Assembly: GCF_918741285.1 (NCBI RefSeq)
Contig: NZ_CAKKNC010000008.1
Location: forward strand, 1 to 64,000
Source: Sphingobium sp. CECT 9361
Lineage (GTDB): Bacteria; Pseudomonadota; Alphaproteobacteria; Sphingomonadales; Sphingomonadaceae
Reading direction: 5' to 3'
Length of the DNA: 64,000 bases
Below, in pieces: positions 26,056 to 35,380 of this stretch; within the stretch, counting starts at the first letter, position 1, and every line of letters starts with the position of its first letter. The notes under the pieces are model-generated. The model did no database searches, was not told the origin of the DNA, and was given only the letters and a program-made list of their open reading frames with translations. The position numbers were made by a program, and so were the translations under genes.

Positions 26056-26828
26056 GAAAAGCTCTCCATTTGCGCAGCGAACGCCGCCAGCCTGTCTTCC
26101 GCATTGCCGCGCAATACTACATCGCCCACGACGATCAGCGCAGGGCTTTGCACCTGCTCGCGCGCGATCATGCCGCCCAGATCGGCCAGCAATGTCCGCA
26201 TCGCGCGCGCGTCATGTCGGGTGCCTTTCTCCAGCACCGCGACAGGCGTGCCGGGCGATACGCCATCGGCGATCAGCTTATCGGCTATGTCGTTTGCGGT
26301 GGCCACGCCCATGTAGATCACCAATGTGCGACCTACGCCTGCGAGGCCCGACCAGTCCTGATCGGTCAGCCCCTTGCACTGGCCCGCGACGAAGGTGACC
26401 GCACTGGACGCATCGCGATGAGTCAGCGGGATTTGCGCCTGCGCTGCGCAGCCGATGGCCGCGCTGATACCCGGCACGATCTCGACGCGGACACCGGCGG
26501 CGCGGCAATCCTCCGCCTCTTCGCCGCCGCGTCCGAATATGAATGGATCGCCGCCTTTCAGCCGCACGACATCGCGTCCGGCCAGCGCTTCCTGCACCAG
26601 CAGCGCGTTGATCTGGTCCTGCGGCATCGAATGACGGCTGCGGCTCTTGGCCACGCTGATCAAGCGCGCATCGGGGCGCGCCATCGCCAGTATCGCGTCA
26701 TCGACCAGCCCGTCATGCACGATCAGTTCCGCGGCCGCGATCAGCCGCGCCGCGCGGAGCGTCAGCAGATCGGGGTCGCCGGGACCGGCGCCGACCAGAT
26801 AGACTGTTCCAGAGCTATTGATTTCCAT
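26052..26828 (-). CDS. cobA: uroporphyrinogen-III C-methyltransferase (siroheme branch)
   Basis: A 258-residue SAM-dependent methyltransferase making precorrin-2 from uroporphyrinogen III. Motifs: GAGPGDPDLLTLRAARL (SAM loop), VRLKGGDPFIFGRGGEE, and VPGISAAIGCAA. It lacks the CysG oxidase/chelatase half, so another protein must finish siroheme. The start MEINSSGTVYL at 26828 is preferred to Mets at 26858 and 26885, but none has a strong ribosome binding site. As the first gene of the sulfur operon it supplies cofactor for cysI. Confidence 0.9.
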   Translation of the reverse strand: MEINSSGTVYLVGAGPGDPDLLTLRAARLIAAAELIVHDGLVDDAILAMARPDARLISVAKSRSRHSMPQDQINALLVQEALAGRDVVRLKGGDPFIFGRGGEEAEDCRAAGVRVEIVPGISAAIGCAAQAQIPLTHRDASSAVTFVAGQCKGLTDQDWSGLAGVGRTLVIYMGVATANDIADKLIADGVSPGTPVAVLEKGTRHDARAMRTLLADLGGMIAREQVQSPALIVVGDVVLRGNAEDRLAAFAAQMESFS

Positions 26829-26903
26829 GATCCGCAAATGGCGACCCGCCTGCTGCATCGCAACCGAGAATGGATTGCGACGCATGTAGGAAATGTTTGG
26901 CCC

Positions 26904-28337
26904 TCAATCGCCCATGGCAGAAACGTCGACGTCTTTCAGACCCACGGCGATGCTGGCGCGGGGCTGGTCGGATTCCGACGATACCACCGGGAATGCGCAA
27001 TAATCGGCAGCATAATAAGCACTGGCGCGGTGATTGCCTGACAGGCCGACGCCACCGAACGGTGCGGCGGATGATGCGCCGTTGGTCGGGCGGTTCCAGT
27101 TAATGATGCCCGCGCGCACATTGGACCAGAACTGGTCGTAATGCTCCGGCGTGCCGCCGATCAGCGAGGCGGACAGGCCGTAGCGGGTGTTGTTGGCTTC
27201 AGCGATGGCGGAATCGAAATCGGGAACGCGGATCACCTGCAACAGCGGCCCGAACAATTCGATGTCGGGGCGTTCGGGCATATCGGTGACGTCGATCATG
27301 GCAGGCGAGACGAAGGGCAAGTCCTTATGCGGCCGCACCATATGCTTGATCGGCCGCCCGCCATTGCTCATCAGGATCAGGAAACTTTCGGTCAGGCCAT
27401 CGGCAGCCTGATTGTCGATCACCGGCCCCATATAAGGCTGCGGATTGGCATGGGGATGATCGACGATCATCCGGTCGGCGATCTTCTTCACTTCGGCGAT
27501 CAGCAGGCTGGCCAGACTGTCGCGCACGATCAGGCGCTTGGCCGCCGTGCAGCGCTGGCCCGCGGACAGGAACGCCGATTGCGCGACGAGCGAAGCCGCG
27601 CTGGCAATGTCGGGCGTGTCCCACACGACGATGGGGTTGTTGCCGCCCATTTCCAGCGCCAGGATCTTATCCGGCTGACCGGCAAACGCCTTGTTAATGG
27701 CGATGCCGGTGTTGGCGGAGCCGGTGAACAATATGCCATTGACGTCGGGATTGGCCGTCAGCGCGCGGCCTTCGTCCGGGCCGCCGACGATCAGGCGCAC
27801 CAGTCCTTCGGGAACCCCAGCTTGATAATAAAGATCGACGAGCATCTCGCCCACGGCAGGCGTCTTTTCCGATGGCTTGAACACAATCGCGTTGCCCGCG
27901 ATCAGCGCCGGAACGATGTGACCGTTGGGCAGATGCGCCGGGAAGTTATACGGCCCCAGCACCGCCATCACGCCATGCGGCTTGTGCCGGACAGCCTGCT
28001 TCATGCCCATCGCACCTTCCAGCCGTTTCATGCCGGTGCGCTCGGAATAGGCGGCGATGGAAATATCCACCTTGCCGATCACGGCGGCGACTTCGGTGCG
28101 CGCATCCCAAAGCGGCTTGCCGGTCTCGCGTGAGATCAGGTCGGCCAGCGCCTCTTCCTTCGCCCGCACGGCGTTGGCGAAGCGCCGCATCGTTTCGACG
28201 CGAATGGCGAGTGGCTTGGCCGCCCAGAGGGGCCAGGCTTCGCGGGCGCGCGCGACTTCGGCGGAGACATCGCTGATCGGCTTTTCCCATAAATGGGCGC
28301 CGGTGGCGGGTTCGATAGATACCAGGGTCGATGACAT
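26904..28337 (-). CDS. astD: succinylglutamate-semialdehyde dehydrogenase AstD
   Basis: A 477-residue NAD-dependent aldehyde dehydrogenase. Motifs: GPYNFPAHLPNGHIVPALI, FTGSANTG (cofactor), LEMGGNNP (catalytic Glu) and GQRCTAAKRL (catalytic Cys). The PYNFP and NGHI pattern is characteristic of AstD of the arginine succinyltransferase pathway. No other ast gene is in the window, so the pathway assignment rests on sequence alone. It lies 75 bp upstream of cobA on the same strand. Confidence 0.88.
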   Translation of the reverse strand: MSSTLVSIEPATGAHLWEKPISDVSAEVARAREAWPLWAAKPLAIRVETMRRFANAVRAKEEALADLISRETGKPLWDARTEVAAVIGKVDISIAAYSERTGMKRLEGAMGMKQAVRHKPHGVMAVLGPYNFPAHLPNGHIVPALIAGNAIVFKPSEKTPAVGEMLVDLYYQAGVPEGLVRLIVGGPDEGRALTANPDVNGILFTGSANTGIAINKAFAGQPDKILALEMGGNNPIVVWDTPDIASAASLVAQSAFLSAGQRCTAAKRLIVRDSLASLLIAEVKKIADRMIVDHPHANPQPYMGPVIDNQAADGLTESFLILMSNGGRPIKHMVRPHKDLPFVSPAMIDVTDMPERPDIELFGPLLQVIRVPDFDSAIAEANNTRYGLSASLIGGTPEHYDQFWSNVRAGIINWNRPTNGASSAAPFGGVGLSGNHRASAYYAADYCAFPVVSSESDQPRASIAVGLKDVDVSAMGD

Positions 28338-28415
28338 GCACAGGATATGGCGTAATTATGCAGTCGTTAAAAGAGGGGCTGTGCACCCGCATCGCCGTTG
28401 CGTTTGGCTATCGGG

Positions 28416-29213
28416 CTATAGCGCCGTCATGCCACCATCGATGCTGAACGCCGCACCTATCGCAAAGCGCGCTTCGTCCGACGCGAGAAATGCAACAATA
28501 GATGCGATATCGTCGGGATGGCCCAGATGGCCGATGGGGTGAACCGACAGGAACCCCGCCAGCGTTTCCTCCGGATTGGGCACTTGCGCCAACACCTTGT
28601 CGATGATGGGCGTGTGGATCGCGCCGGGATGGACGCTGTTGCAGCGGATGCCGTATTTTTCCTTTGCGCAATGGAGCGCGATGGATTTGGTCATCAGCGT
28701 CACGGCCGCCTTTGCCGCGTTATAGCCGACAAGGCCGGGATCGGCCTTCAGGCCCGCCGCCGACGCCATGTTGACGATCGATCCGCCGGTTTTCTTCATA
28801 AGCGGCAGGGCGCTCTGGCATCCCAGGAACACGCCGATGACGTCGATCTCCAGTTCATGCCGGAGCGCCTCGACATCCAGCGTTTCGATGGACCCCATGG
28901 TCGTAATCCCGGCATTGTTGACGAGTATGTCCAGCCGCCCATGCGCCGCTTCGATCCGGGCTATCGCGCTATGCCATTGCTCTTTCGATGTGACGTCCAA
29001 TGTCATCGCCTGTGCGCCTGCAAGCGTTGCCGCATGTGCCAGAGCACCTTGCTCGTCGATGTCGGCGACCCAGACTATCGCGCCTTCGCCTGCCAGTCGC
29101 GCTGCAATCGCTGCGCCCAGCCCGGACGCCGCACCGGTCACCAGCGCGATGCGGCCTTCCAGCCGATGGGGAAAGGGCGGAAGCGGCGGAGCCTTGTGCA
29201 ATATGTCCATCAT
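28416..29213 (-). CDS. SDR-family oxidoreductase
   Basis: A 265-residue classical SDR: TGAASGLGAAIA cofactor motif near 24-35, NNAG at about residue 100, catalytic YNAAK (YxxxK), and C-terminal FSIDGGMTAL. The start at MMDILHKAP (29213) is chosen because the upstream frame is Cys/Arg-rich and unlike SDRs. HPGAIHTP is the usual substrate-loop motif. It is divergent from the phosphotransferase/acyl-CoA dehydrogenase pair, with about 160 bp between, and probably belongs to the same catabolic set. Confidence 0.88.
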   Translation of the reverse strand: MMDILHKAPPLPPFPHRLEGRIALVTGAASGLGAAIAARLAGEGAIVWVADIDEQGALAHAATLAGAQAMTLDVTSKEQWHSAIARIEAAHGRLDILVNNAGITTMGSIETLDVEALRHELEIDVIGVFLGCQSALPLMKKTGGSIVNMASAAGLKADPGLVGYNAAKAAVTLMTKSIALHCAKEKYGIRCNSVHPGAIHTPIIDKVLAQVPNPEETLAGFLSVHPIGHLGHPDDIASIVAFLASDEARFAIGAAFSIDGGMTAL

Positions 29214-29371
29214 GCCATGGTGCCGGAAAGCGGAGACCGTGCACCTGTCACATACAAGAGGGGACTTTGCACGACGAGAATCGCAAAGCACGGGTGGCAG
29301 CGATAGGCTATGCCCAGTACAAATATCGCCAGACCACAAACGATCGCAGGACGGGAGCCGGAAGGCAGCAT

Positions 29372-30436
29372 ATGAGCAGCACTGATCGCGAACAGCGTTT
29401 TGCCGGGTCCGGCGCCATCCGAGACGGCCACGGGTTCGATGCGGCGCGCCTTACTGAATGGCTCGAACAGAATGTCGCGGATTTCGCAGGCCCGCTAACC
29501 GTTGAGCAGTTCAAGGGCGGCCAGTCCAACCCGACCTACAAACTCATCACCCCCGCGCGCAGCTATGTCATGCGTCGCAAGCCACCGGGCCAATTGCTCA
29601 AGGGCGCACATGCCATAGAACGCGAATATCGCGTGATCCGCGCGCTGGGGGCAGCGGGGTTCCCGGTCGCGAAAGCCTATGCCCTGTGCGAGGATGCTGA
29701 CGTCATCGGCACGGCCTTCTATGTCATGGATATGGTGGAAGGGCGCATCTTCTGGGATTCGACGCTCCCCGGTCTCGATCCCGCCGACCGCGCCCGCCAT
29801 TTCGATGCGATGAACGCCACCATCGCCCAGCTTCACGCCATCGATCCGGTTGCAGCGGACCTGGCCGACTATGGCCGTCCCGGCAATTATTTCTCCCGGC
29901 AGATTACCCGCTGGTCCGGGCAGTACGCGCAGGATGTCGAGGCAGGGCGGCTGGACGATATGGACTGGCTGGCGGAATGGTTGCCTGCGCATATTCCGCC
30001 GGGGGACGAAAGCGCTGTCGTCCATGGCGATTTCCGGGCCGACAACATGATCTGGCACGCCACGGAGCCGCGCATCCTTGCGGTGCTGGACTGGGAATTG
30101 TCCACGCTGGGGCATCCGCTGGGCGACTTTACTTATCATCTCATGATGTATCATTTGCCGCCGCACATCATTGGCGGGTTCAAGGGCGCGGACCTTGGTG
30201 CACTGGGCATCCCGACCGAAGCGGACTATGTCGCGGCTTATTGCCAGCGCACCGGGCGGGACGGGATCGACAACCTTAATTTCTATCTGGCGTTCAACAT
30301 GTTCCGCTTTGCCGCGATCATCCACGGGATCAAGGGGCGGATGGTGCGTGGCACAGCCTCGTCGCCCGAAGCGGCCAGTCTGGTGACCGTGTTGCCCGAA
30401 CTTGCCGCCATTGCGCGCGCCATGGCCAATCGCTGA
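29372..30436 (+). CDS. phosphotransferase family protein (ACAD10-like kinase)
   Basis: A 354-residue APH/choline-kinase-fold protein. ATP-site motifs: TPARSYVMRRKPPGQ (Lys), VVHGDFRADNMI (catalytic Asp and Asn) and VLDWELSTLGHPLGD (metal Asp). This subgroup is the bacterial counterpart of the ACAD10/11 kinase domain, which phosphorylates 4-hydroxyacyl-CoA before dehydration by the dehydrogenase domain. It is followed 25 bp later by an acyl-CoA dehydrogenase gene, matching that pairing as two separate proteins. The ATG at 29372 follows GGAAGG. Confidence 0.88.
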   Translation: MSSTDREQRFAGSGAIRDGHGFDAARLTEWLEQNVADFAGPLTVEQFKGGQSNPTYKLITPARSYVMRRKPPGQLLKGAHAIEREYRVIRALGAAGFPVAKAYALCEDADVIGTAFYVMDMVEGRIFWDSTLPGLDPADRARHFDAMNATIAQLHAIDPVAADLADYGRPGNYFSRQITRWSGQYAQDVEAGRLDDMDWLAEWLPAHIPPGDESAVVHGDFRADNMIWHATEPRILAVLDWELSTLGHPLGDFTYHLMMYHLPPHIIGGFKGADLGALGIPTEADYVAAYCQRTGRDGIDNLNFYLAFNMFRFAAIIHGIKGRMVRGTASSPEAASLVTVLPELAAIARAMANR

Positions 30437-30460
30437 TATTCAAACGAAGGAATGCCCGTA

Positions 30461-31633
30461 ATGGCTTACACAGAACGCGCCCTTGAAATTGCTGCCCGTG
30501 TCGAGGATTTCGTCCGCACGGTCGTCATCCCTTATGAAAAGGATACGCGCCGCACCTCGCATGGACCCAGTGAAGAACTTGCCGCCGAACTCAAGCAGAA
30601 GGCGCGCGATGCCGGGTTGATGACGCCGCACATCCTGCCCGACGGCAGTCACCTGATGCACAGCGAAGTCGCGCTGGTCCTGCGCAAATCGGGCCTGTCG
30701 CCGCTCGGTCCGTTGGCGCTTAACACAGCCGCGCCCGACGAAGGCAATATGTATCTGCTTGGAAAGGTCGGCAGTGCAGAGCAGAAGGAACGCTTCCTCG
30801 CGCCGATGATTGCGGGCGATGCGCGTTCCGCTTTCTTCATGACCGAGCCGGCAGCCGATGGCGGCGCGGGTTCGGACCCTTCGATGCTGAAAACGCGCGC
30901 GGTGCTGGACGGGAACCACTGGGTCATCAACGGACGCAAGGCGTTCATCACGGGTGCCGACGGGGCAAAGGTCGGCATCGTCATGGCGAACAGCGGAACC
31001 GAGGATAAGCTCGCTGCCACCATGTTCCTTGTCGACTTGCCCGATCCGGCGATCCGGATCGAGCGGGTGCTGGACACCATCGACAATTCGATGCCCGGCG
31101 GCCATGCAATCATCGCCATTGAAAACCTGCGCATTCCTGCCGATCAGATATTGGGCGAACTCCACAAAGGCTTCGATTATGCCCAGATCCGCCTCAGTCC
31201 CGCGCGCCTCACGCACTGTATGCGCTGGCTGGGTGCATGCACCCGCGCCCAGGAAATCGCGACCGATTACGCCTGCCGCCGTCACGCCTTCGGCAAGCCG
31301 CTGATCGATCACGAAGGCGTCGGCTTTCCGCTTGCCGAAAACATGATCGACCTGAAGCAATGCGAACTCATCATCGATTGGTGCGCCGGGGTGCTGGACA
31401 GCGGTGAACTGGGCACGACCGAAAGCTCCATGGCGAAAGTCGCCGTGTCCGAAGCGCTGTTTCGTATCGCCGATCGCTGCGTTCAGGTGATGGGCGGCAC
31501 CGGCGTGACGCAGGATACCATCGTCGAGCAAGTGTTCCGCGAAATCCGCGCATTCCGCATCTATGACGGCCCGACCGAAGTGCACAAATGGTCGCTCGCC
31601 AAGAAGATCAAGCGCGCCCACAAGACCGCCTGA
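30461..31633 (+). CDS. acyl-CoA dehydrogenase family protein
   Basis: A 390-residue FAD enzyme. Motifs: SAFFMTEPAADGGAGSDPS (FAD/substrate segment), YACRRHAFGKPLIDHE, VQVMGGTGVTQD and a C-terminal IYDGPTEVHKWSLA. Features fit the ACAD10/11 branch, including long sequence before the first helix bundle. The ATG at 30461 is favoured because AAGGA lies 9 bp upstream; the ATG at 30452 is adjacent to it. With the upstream kinase it probably handles hydroxylated acyl-CoA intermediates. Confidence 0.92.
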   Translation: MAYTERALEIAARVEDFVRTVVIPYEKDTRRTSHGPSEELAAELKQKARDAGLMTPHILPDGSHLMHSEVALVLRKSGLSPLGPLALNTAAPDEGNMYLLGKVGSAEQKERFLAPMIAGDARSAFFMTEPAADGGAGSDPSMLKTRAVLDGNHWVINGRKAFITGADGAKVGIVMANSGTEDKLAATMFLVDLPDPAIRIERVLDTIDNSMPGGHAIIAIENLRIPADQILGELHKGFDYAQIRLSPARLTHCMRWLGACTRAQEIATDYACRRHAFGKPLIDHEGVGFPLAENMIDLKQCELIIDWCAGVLDSGELGTTESSMAKVAVSEALFRIADRCVQVMGGTGVTQDTIVEQVFREIRAFRIYDGPTEVHKWSLAKKIKRAHKTA

Positions 31634-31697
31634 CGTAAACGCCAGTAGTCGGCGGGCGCTCGCCCGTCGATCCTCGCTCCAAACATAGGGAGCGGAT

Positions 31698-33335
31698 ATG
31701 CAGGGCGCACTGGCGGACAGTTACGATTACATCATCATCGGTGCAGGCTCGTCCGGCTGTGTGCTGGCCGAGCGCCTGTCCGCCGATCCGCGCAATCGCG
31801 TGCTGCTGGTGGAGGCGGGCGGGCCGGACCGTTCGCCCTGGATCACGATGCCCAAGGGGATCGCCAAGCTCGTCACCAGCCCGTCGCATATCTGGGCCTA
31901 TCAGGTCGATCAGCCAAGGACGCCCGATGCCGACCCGCATGAAGTGTGGATCAGGGGCAAGGGGCTGGGCGGTTCCTCCTCCATCAACGGCATGATCTGG
32001 AGCCGGGGCGAAGCGGCGGACTATGACGATTGGGAAGCGGCGGGGTGCACCGGCTGGAACGCCGGTTCGATGCTGGATGCCTATCGCGCCATAGAAGATC
32101 ACGGCATGGGTGGCAGCGAGACGCGCGGGCAGGGCGGCCCGGTGCATGTCACACCCGACACCTATCGCTATCCGCTGGCCGAACGGATGATCGCGGCGGG
32201 GGAGACGATGGGCCTTGCGCGCACCGATGACCTCAACAGTCGCGGCGGCGGACGTGTCGGCTATTACAGCCACAATATCCACAAGGGTCGCCGCCAAAGC
32301 GGGGCCGTTGCCTTCCTGCGCAAGGCGGCAAAGCGCAGCAACCTGCACATCGTTACCGACACGCTCGCGCGCAATGTGCGTATCTCAAACGGGCGTGCGG
32401 TAGGGCTGGCGCTGCGCAATCCCGAACGGGGCGACTTTTCGGTCAACTGCGCGGGGGAAATCATCCTGAGCGCGGGTACGTTGGAAAGCCCGCGCCTGCT
32501 GCAACGGTCGGGCATTGGCGATGGCGCCGTGCTGCAGGCGGCGGGCGTCGAAACCCGGTTTCACAGCCCGGACGTGGGTCGCCGGATGCTGGAGCATTTG
32601 TCCTTCACCATGCCCTTCCGCCTCAAGCGCGACAGCGGCATCGCCGGGCATTATTACGGCAAGGGGCTGCTGGCATCGGTCGCCCGCTATTATCTGACGC
32701 GCGGCGGGCCGATGGCGACCGGGCCGTTCGAAATCGGCGCGTTCCTGAGCACGATGGGCATCGGCCAGCGCACCGATCTGCAACTGTATCTGAGCGGCTA
32801 TATGTTCGCGCTGGCGGACGACAATCATCCGGTGCCTCTGGGCGCGGTCGCCAAGACGCCGGGGATGACGGTGTCCGGCACCCTCCTGCGCATGACGAGC
32901 CAGGGCAGCATCCAGATCACCGGGCCTGAGCCGGAGAACGCGGCATCCATCCATCCCAACTGGCTCTCGACGCCGGAAGATCGCACTGCCGCCATCGCAT
33001 CGATCCGCATGATGCGGGACTATGTCGCGCAGCCTGCCTTGGCGCAAGATGTCGGCGAGGAGTGCATCCCCGGCGCGCAGGTGCAAAGCGATGAAGCGCT
33101 GCTCGACAGTTTCCGCGCCTTGTCCACCAGCGGCCTGCACGGCGTCGGCACCTGCCGCATGGGCGGCGGGGAGACTGCCGTTCTCGACGCGCGGCTGAAG
33201 GTGCGCGGGGTGGAAGGGCTGCGCGTCGCGGATTGCTCCGTCATGCCCGGCACGATTTCGGGGAACACCAATGCGCCTGCGATGGCGCTCGGCTGGCGGG
33301 CGGCTCAAATACTCACGGAAGATCGAGCGGCGTGA
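31698..33335 (+). CDS. GMC-family FAD oxidoreductase (choline dehydrogenase-like)
   Basis: A 545-residue protein with the GMC Rossmann motif YIIIGAGSSGCVLAERLS at ~11-28, the GMC signature GLGGSSSINGMIW, SAGTLESPRLLQRSG, and C-terminal VGTCRMG and PGTISGNTNAPAMALG with the catalytic His/Asn region. It oxidises an alcohol group on an unknown substrate, passing electrons to a quinone or oxygen. It lies 64 bp after the acyl-CoA dehydrogenase; a GC-rich palindrome at 31651-31668 sits between them. The next gene overlaps its end by 65 bp. Confidence 0.9.
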   Translation: MQGALADSYDYIIIGAGSSGCVLAERLSADPRNRVLLVEAGGPDRSPWITMPKGIAKLVTSPSHIWAYQVDQPRTPDADPHEVWIRGKGLGGSSSINGMIWSRGEAADYDDWEAAGCTGWNAGSMLDAYRAIEDHGMGGSETRGQGGPVHVTPDTYRYPLAERMIAAGETMGLARTDDLNSRGGGRVGYYSHNIHKGRRQSGAVAFLRKAAKRSNLHIVTDTLARNVRISNGRAVGLALRNPERGDFSVNCAGEIILSAGTLESPRLLQRSGIGDGAVLQAAGVETRFHSPDVGRRMLEHLSFTMPFRLKRDSGIAGHYYGKGLLASVARYYLTRGGPMATGPFEIGAFLSTMGIGQRTDLQLYLSGYMFALADDNHPVPLGAVAKTPGMTVSGTLLRMTSQGSIQITGPEPENAASIHPNWLSTPEDRTAAIASIRMMRDYVAQPALAQDVGEECIPGAQVQSDEALLDSFRALSTSGLHGVGTCRMGGGETAVLDARLKVRGVEGLRVADCSVMPGTISGNTNAPAMALGWRAAQILTEDRAA

Positions 33336-34194
33336 GGGCGCGACCGCTTCTCATACCGACCATTTCACGCTGGCGGGCAATATCGGTCCGTTCGACGCCA
33401 TAACGATCAGCCCGCATTCGCTCGCTGAACGCGCCTGTGCAGCGGCGCAGGCGGGATATGGCGGCTTTGGCTTCGGACATCAGGATATTGCCCATCTGCT
33501 TGCGACCATTGGCGCGGCGGAGGTGAATGCGATCCTGAACGACAACGGACTGGCCGTCCGGGAAGTCGAAGTGCTGACGGACTGGTTCGCAAGCGGCGAC
33601 CGTCGCGCAGCGTCCGACCGTCAGCGCCGTGAAATGTTGCACGCCGCCGCAGCCATCGGCGCGCGCCACATCAAGGTCGCGGGCGATCTGACGCTGCCCT
33701 ATGTTTCGCGCGACGCCACCATCGAAGCGTTCGCCATCCTGTGCGATGAAGCAGCGGAGGTCGGCACCGCCGTCACCATCGAACTGTTCCCGCCGTCCAG
33801 CATCGCAACGCTGGAAACCGGGCGCGCCATTGTGGAAGGGGCGGGGCGCAGCAATGGCGGTCTGCTGCTCGATGTCTGGCACATGGTTCGCGGCGGGATC
33901 ACGATGGAGGCCGTCGCCGCGCTGCCGCCGGGAATCGTTACCCATGTCGAACTGGACGATGGCCCGTTATCGCAGCAAGGCGATTTTCTGGAGGAAACGA
34001 TCAACGACCGCCTGCCACCCGGCGCGGGGGCGTTTCCCATCGCCGATTTCCTACAGGCGCTGGATAAATGCAGCTACGAAGGCCCCTTCGGCGTGGAAAT
34101 CCTGTCCCACGCCTTCCGCGCCATGACGCCCGCGGAGGCCGCGCGGCAGTCGCTGGCACATCTGGGCGCTGTGGTGGAATCAAAGTTCGTTTGA
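33271..34194 (+). CDS. sugar phosphate isomerase/epimerase-like TIM barrel
   Basis: A 307-residue AP-endonuclease-2-type TIM barrel: AGYGGFGFGHQDIAHL, GARHIKVAGDLTLP, AVTIELFPPSS (metal Glu), LLLDVWHMVRGG (Asp/His), THVELDD and GPFGVEILSH (Glu). These metal ligands match xylose-isomerase-like epimerases. The first ~30 residues lie inside the GMC gene, and no later GTG, TTG or ATG is available in frame before the conserved part, so the 65-bp overlap seems real. A paralogous barrel is encoded at 39435. Confidence 0.82.
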   Translation: MRLRWRSAGGRLKYSRKIERREGATASHTDHFTLAGNIGPFDAITISPHSLAERACAAAQAGYGGFGFGHQDIAHLLATIGAAEVNAILNDNGLAVREVEVLTDWFASGDRRAASDRQRREMLHAAAAIGARHIKVAGDLTLPYVSRDATIEAFAILCDEAAEVGTAVTIELFPPSSIATLETGRAIVEGAGRSNGGLLLDVWHMVRGGITMEAVAALPPGIVTHVELDDGPLSQQGDFLEETINDRLPPGAGAFPIADFLQALDKCSYEGPFGVEILSHAFRAMTPAEAARQSLAHLGAVVESKFV

Positions 34195-34197
34195 TTA

Positions 34198-34284
34198 GCG
34201 GGACCCCGGGCTTGACCCGGGGTCCCGCTTCCTTTCGCGCACTGCCTGAAGAAAAGCGGGATCCCGGGTCAAGCCTGGGATGAC
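34198..34284. repeat. CCCGGGTCAAGCCCGGG-type dispersed repeat, paired hairpins
   Basis: A long palindrome spans 34198-34228 (GCGGGACCCCGGG, 5-nt loop, CCCGGGGTCCCGC). A second half-unit lies at 34256-34284 (GGATCCCGGGTCAAGCCTGG). A closely related copy is at 52917-53001. It sits between convergent genes and probably works as a bidirectional terminator or mRNA 3' stabiliser. Confidence 0.75.
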
Positions 34285-34361
34285 GACATCAATGTAGCGA
34301 ACTTACGATTCAGGTGACTAGATCAGTGTGGCAAGCAGGGGAACAAAATGGCGTTCTTCCC

Positions 34362-35375
34362 TTAGATCAGTTTCAGGATCATCTTGCCCTGATTGGACCC
34401 TTCGAACAGGCGCAGGAAGGCGGGGAGGGCATTGTCGATGCCTTCCTCGATATGCTCGTCGAAGCGCAGCGTGCCTTCGGCGGCCATCTTCGCCATGGCT
34501 GTGCCGCCTTCCACGAACCGGTCGAGAAATTCGCTGATCAGGAACCCCCGGATCGTCGCGCTGTGGACGATCAGTTGCCATAGGTTGCGCGTGCCATAAT
34601 GCTCCGAATTATATTCGGAGATCAGCCCGCAGAGCGCGACCTTTGCAAACTGGTTCAGATGGTCGAGCGTCGCGTCGAGGCCAACGCCGCCGACATTTTC
34701 GAACACCAGATCGATGCCATCGGGTGCCGCCGCGCCGATGTCCGCGCTCAGCGCCGCTGCGTCCTTGCCCCGATAATCGATGGCAGCGTCAAACCCGTAA
34801 TCGTCGATCAGCCGTGCGCATTTTGCCGGACCGCCCGCAATACCAATCACCCGGCATCCCGCCCGCTTGCCCAACTGACCAACGAGCGAACCCACCGCAC
34901 CCGCCGCGCCGCTGACCAGCAAGGTCTGGCCGCTCTTGGGCTGCAATATCTCGGTCACGCCGAAATAGGCCGTCAGGCCCACCGCACCCATGACCGACAG
35001 GAAGTTGGTTGGCGAAGGAACGAGGCTGACGTCGATGGGCTGCGTAAACCCGCCCAGCTTGCCGACCGAATAGCGCTCGATGCCGTTCAGGCCCATCACC
35101 CAGTCGCCGGGCTTGAAGCCCTCGGCCTTGCTCTCTTCAACGATACCCACCGTCGTGGCGCGCACCGGATCGCCCAAGGCTACTGGCGGCAGATAGCTCG
35201 GCACATCGTCCAGCCAACCCCGGATCGCCGGATCGAGCGAGGCATAATGGTTGCGGATCAGGAACTCCCCCGCCTGCAACTCCGGAAGCGGCGCATCGAC
35301 CAGCGCGAAGTCGCTGTCCTTGGGCATCCCGTCGGGACGGGCAGTCAGCAGGAAACGGCGGTTGGTGTCGGTCAT
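34362..35375 (-). CDS. NADP-dependent MDR oxidoreductase (zinc-independent)
   Basis: A 337-residue medium-chain reductase of the leukotriene B4 12-hydroxydehydrogenase/CurA type. Motifs: NHYASLDPAIRGWLDD, the cofactor loop VSGAAGAVGSLVGQLGK, and ENVGGVGLDATL. No zinc ligands are present. Such enzymes reduce double bonds of enones or oxidise allylic alcohols with NADP(H). The start at 35375 (MTDTNRRFLL) is favoured over 35408. It begins 5 bp after the SnoaL gene, forming a two-gene unit divergent from the Rieske oxygenase operon. Confidence 0.9.
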   Translation of the reverse strand: MTDTNRRFLLTARPDGMPKDSDFALVDAPLPELQAGEFLIRNHYASLDPAIRGWLDDVPSYLPPVALGDPVRATTVGIVEESKAEGFKPGDWVMGLNGIERYSVGKLGGFTQPIDVSLVPSPTNFLSVMGAVGLTAYFGVTEILQPKSGQTLLVSGAAGAVGSLVGQLGKRAGCRVIGIAGGPAKCARLIDDYGFDAAIDYRGKDAAALSADIGAAAPDGIDLVFENVGGVGLDATLDHLNQFAKVALCGLISEYNSEHYGTRNLWQLIVHSATIRGFLISEFLDRFVEGGTAMAKMAAEGTLRFDEHIEEGIDNALPAFLRLFEGSNQGKMILKLI

Positions 35376-35380
35376 GGTTC

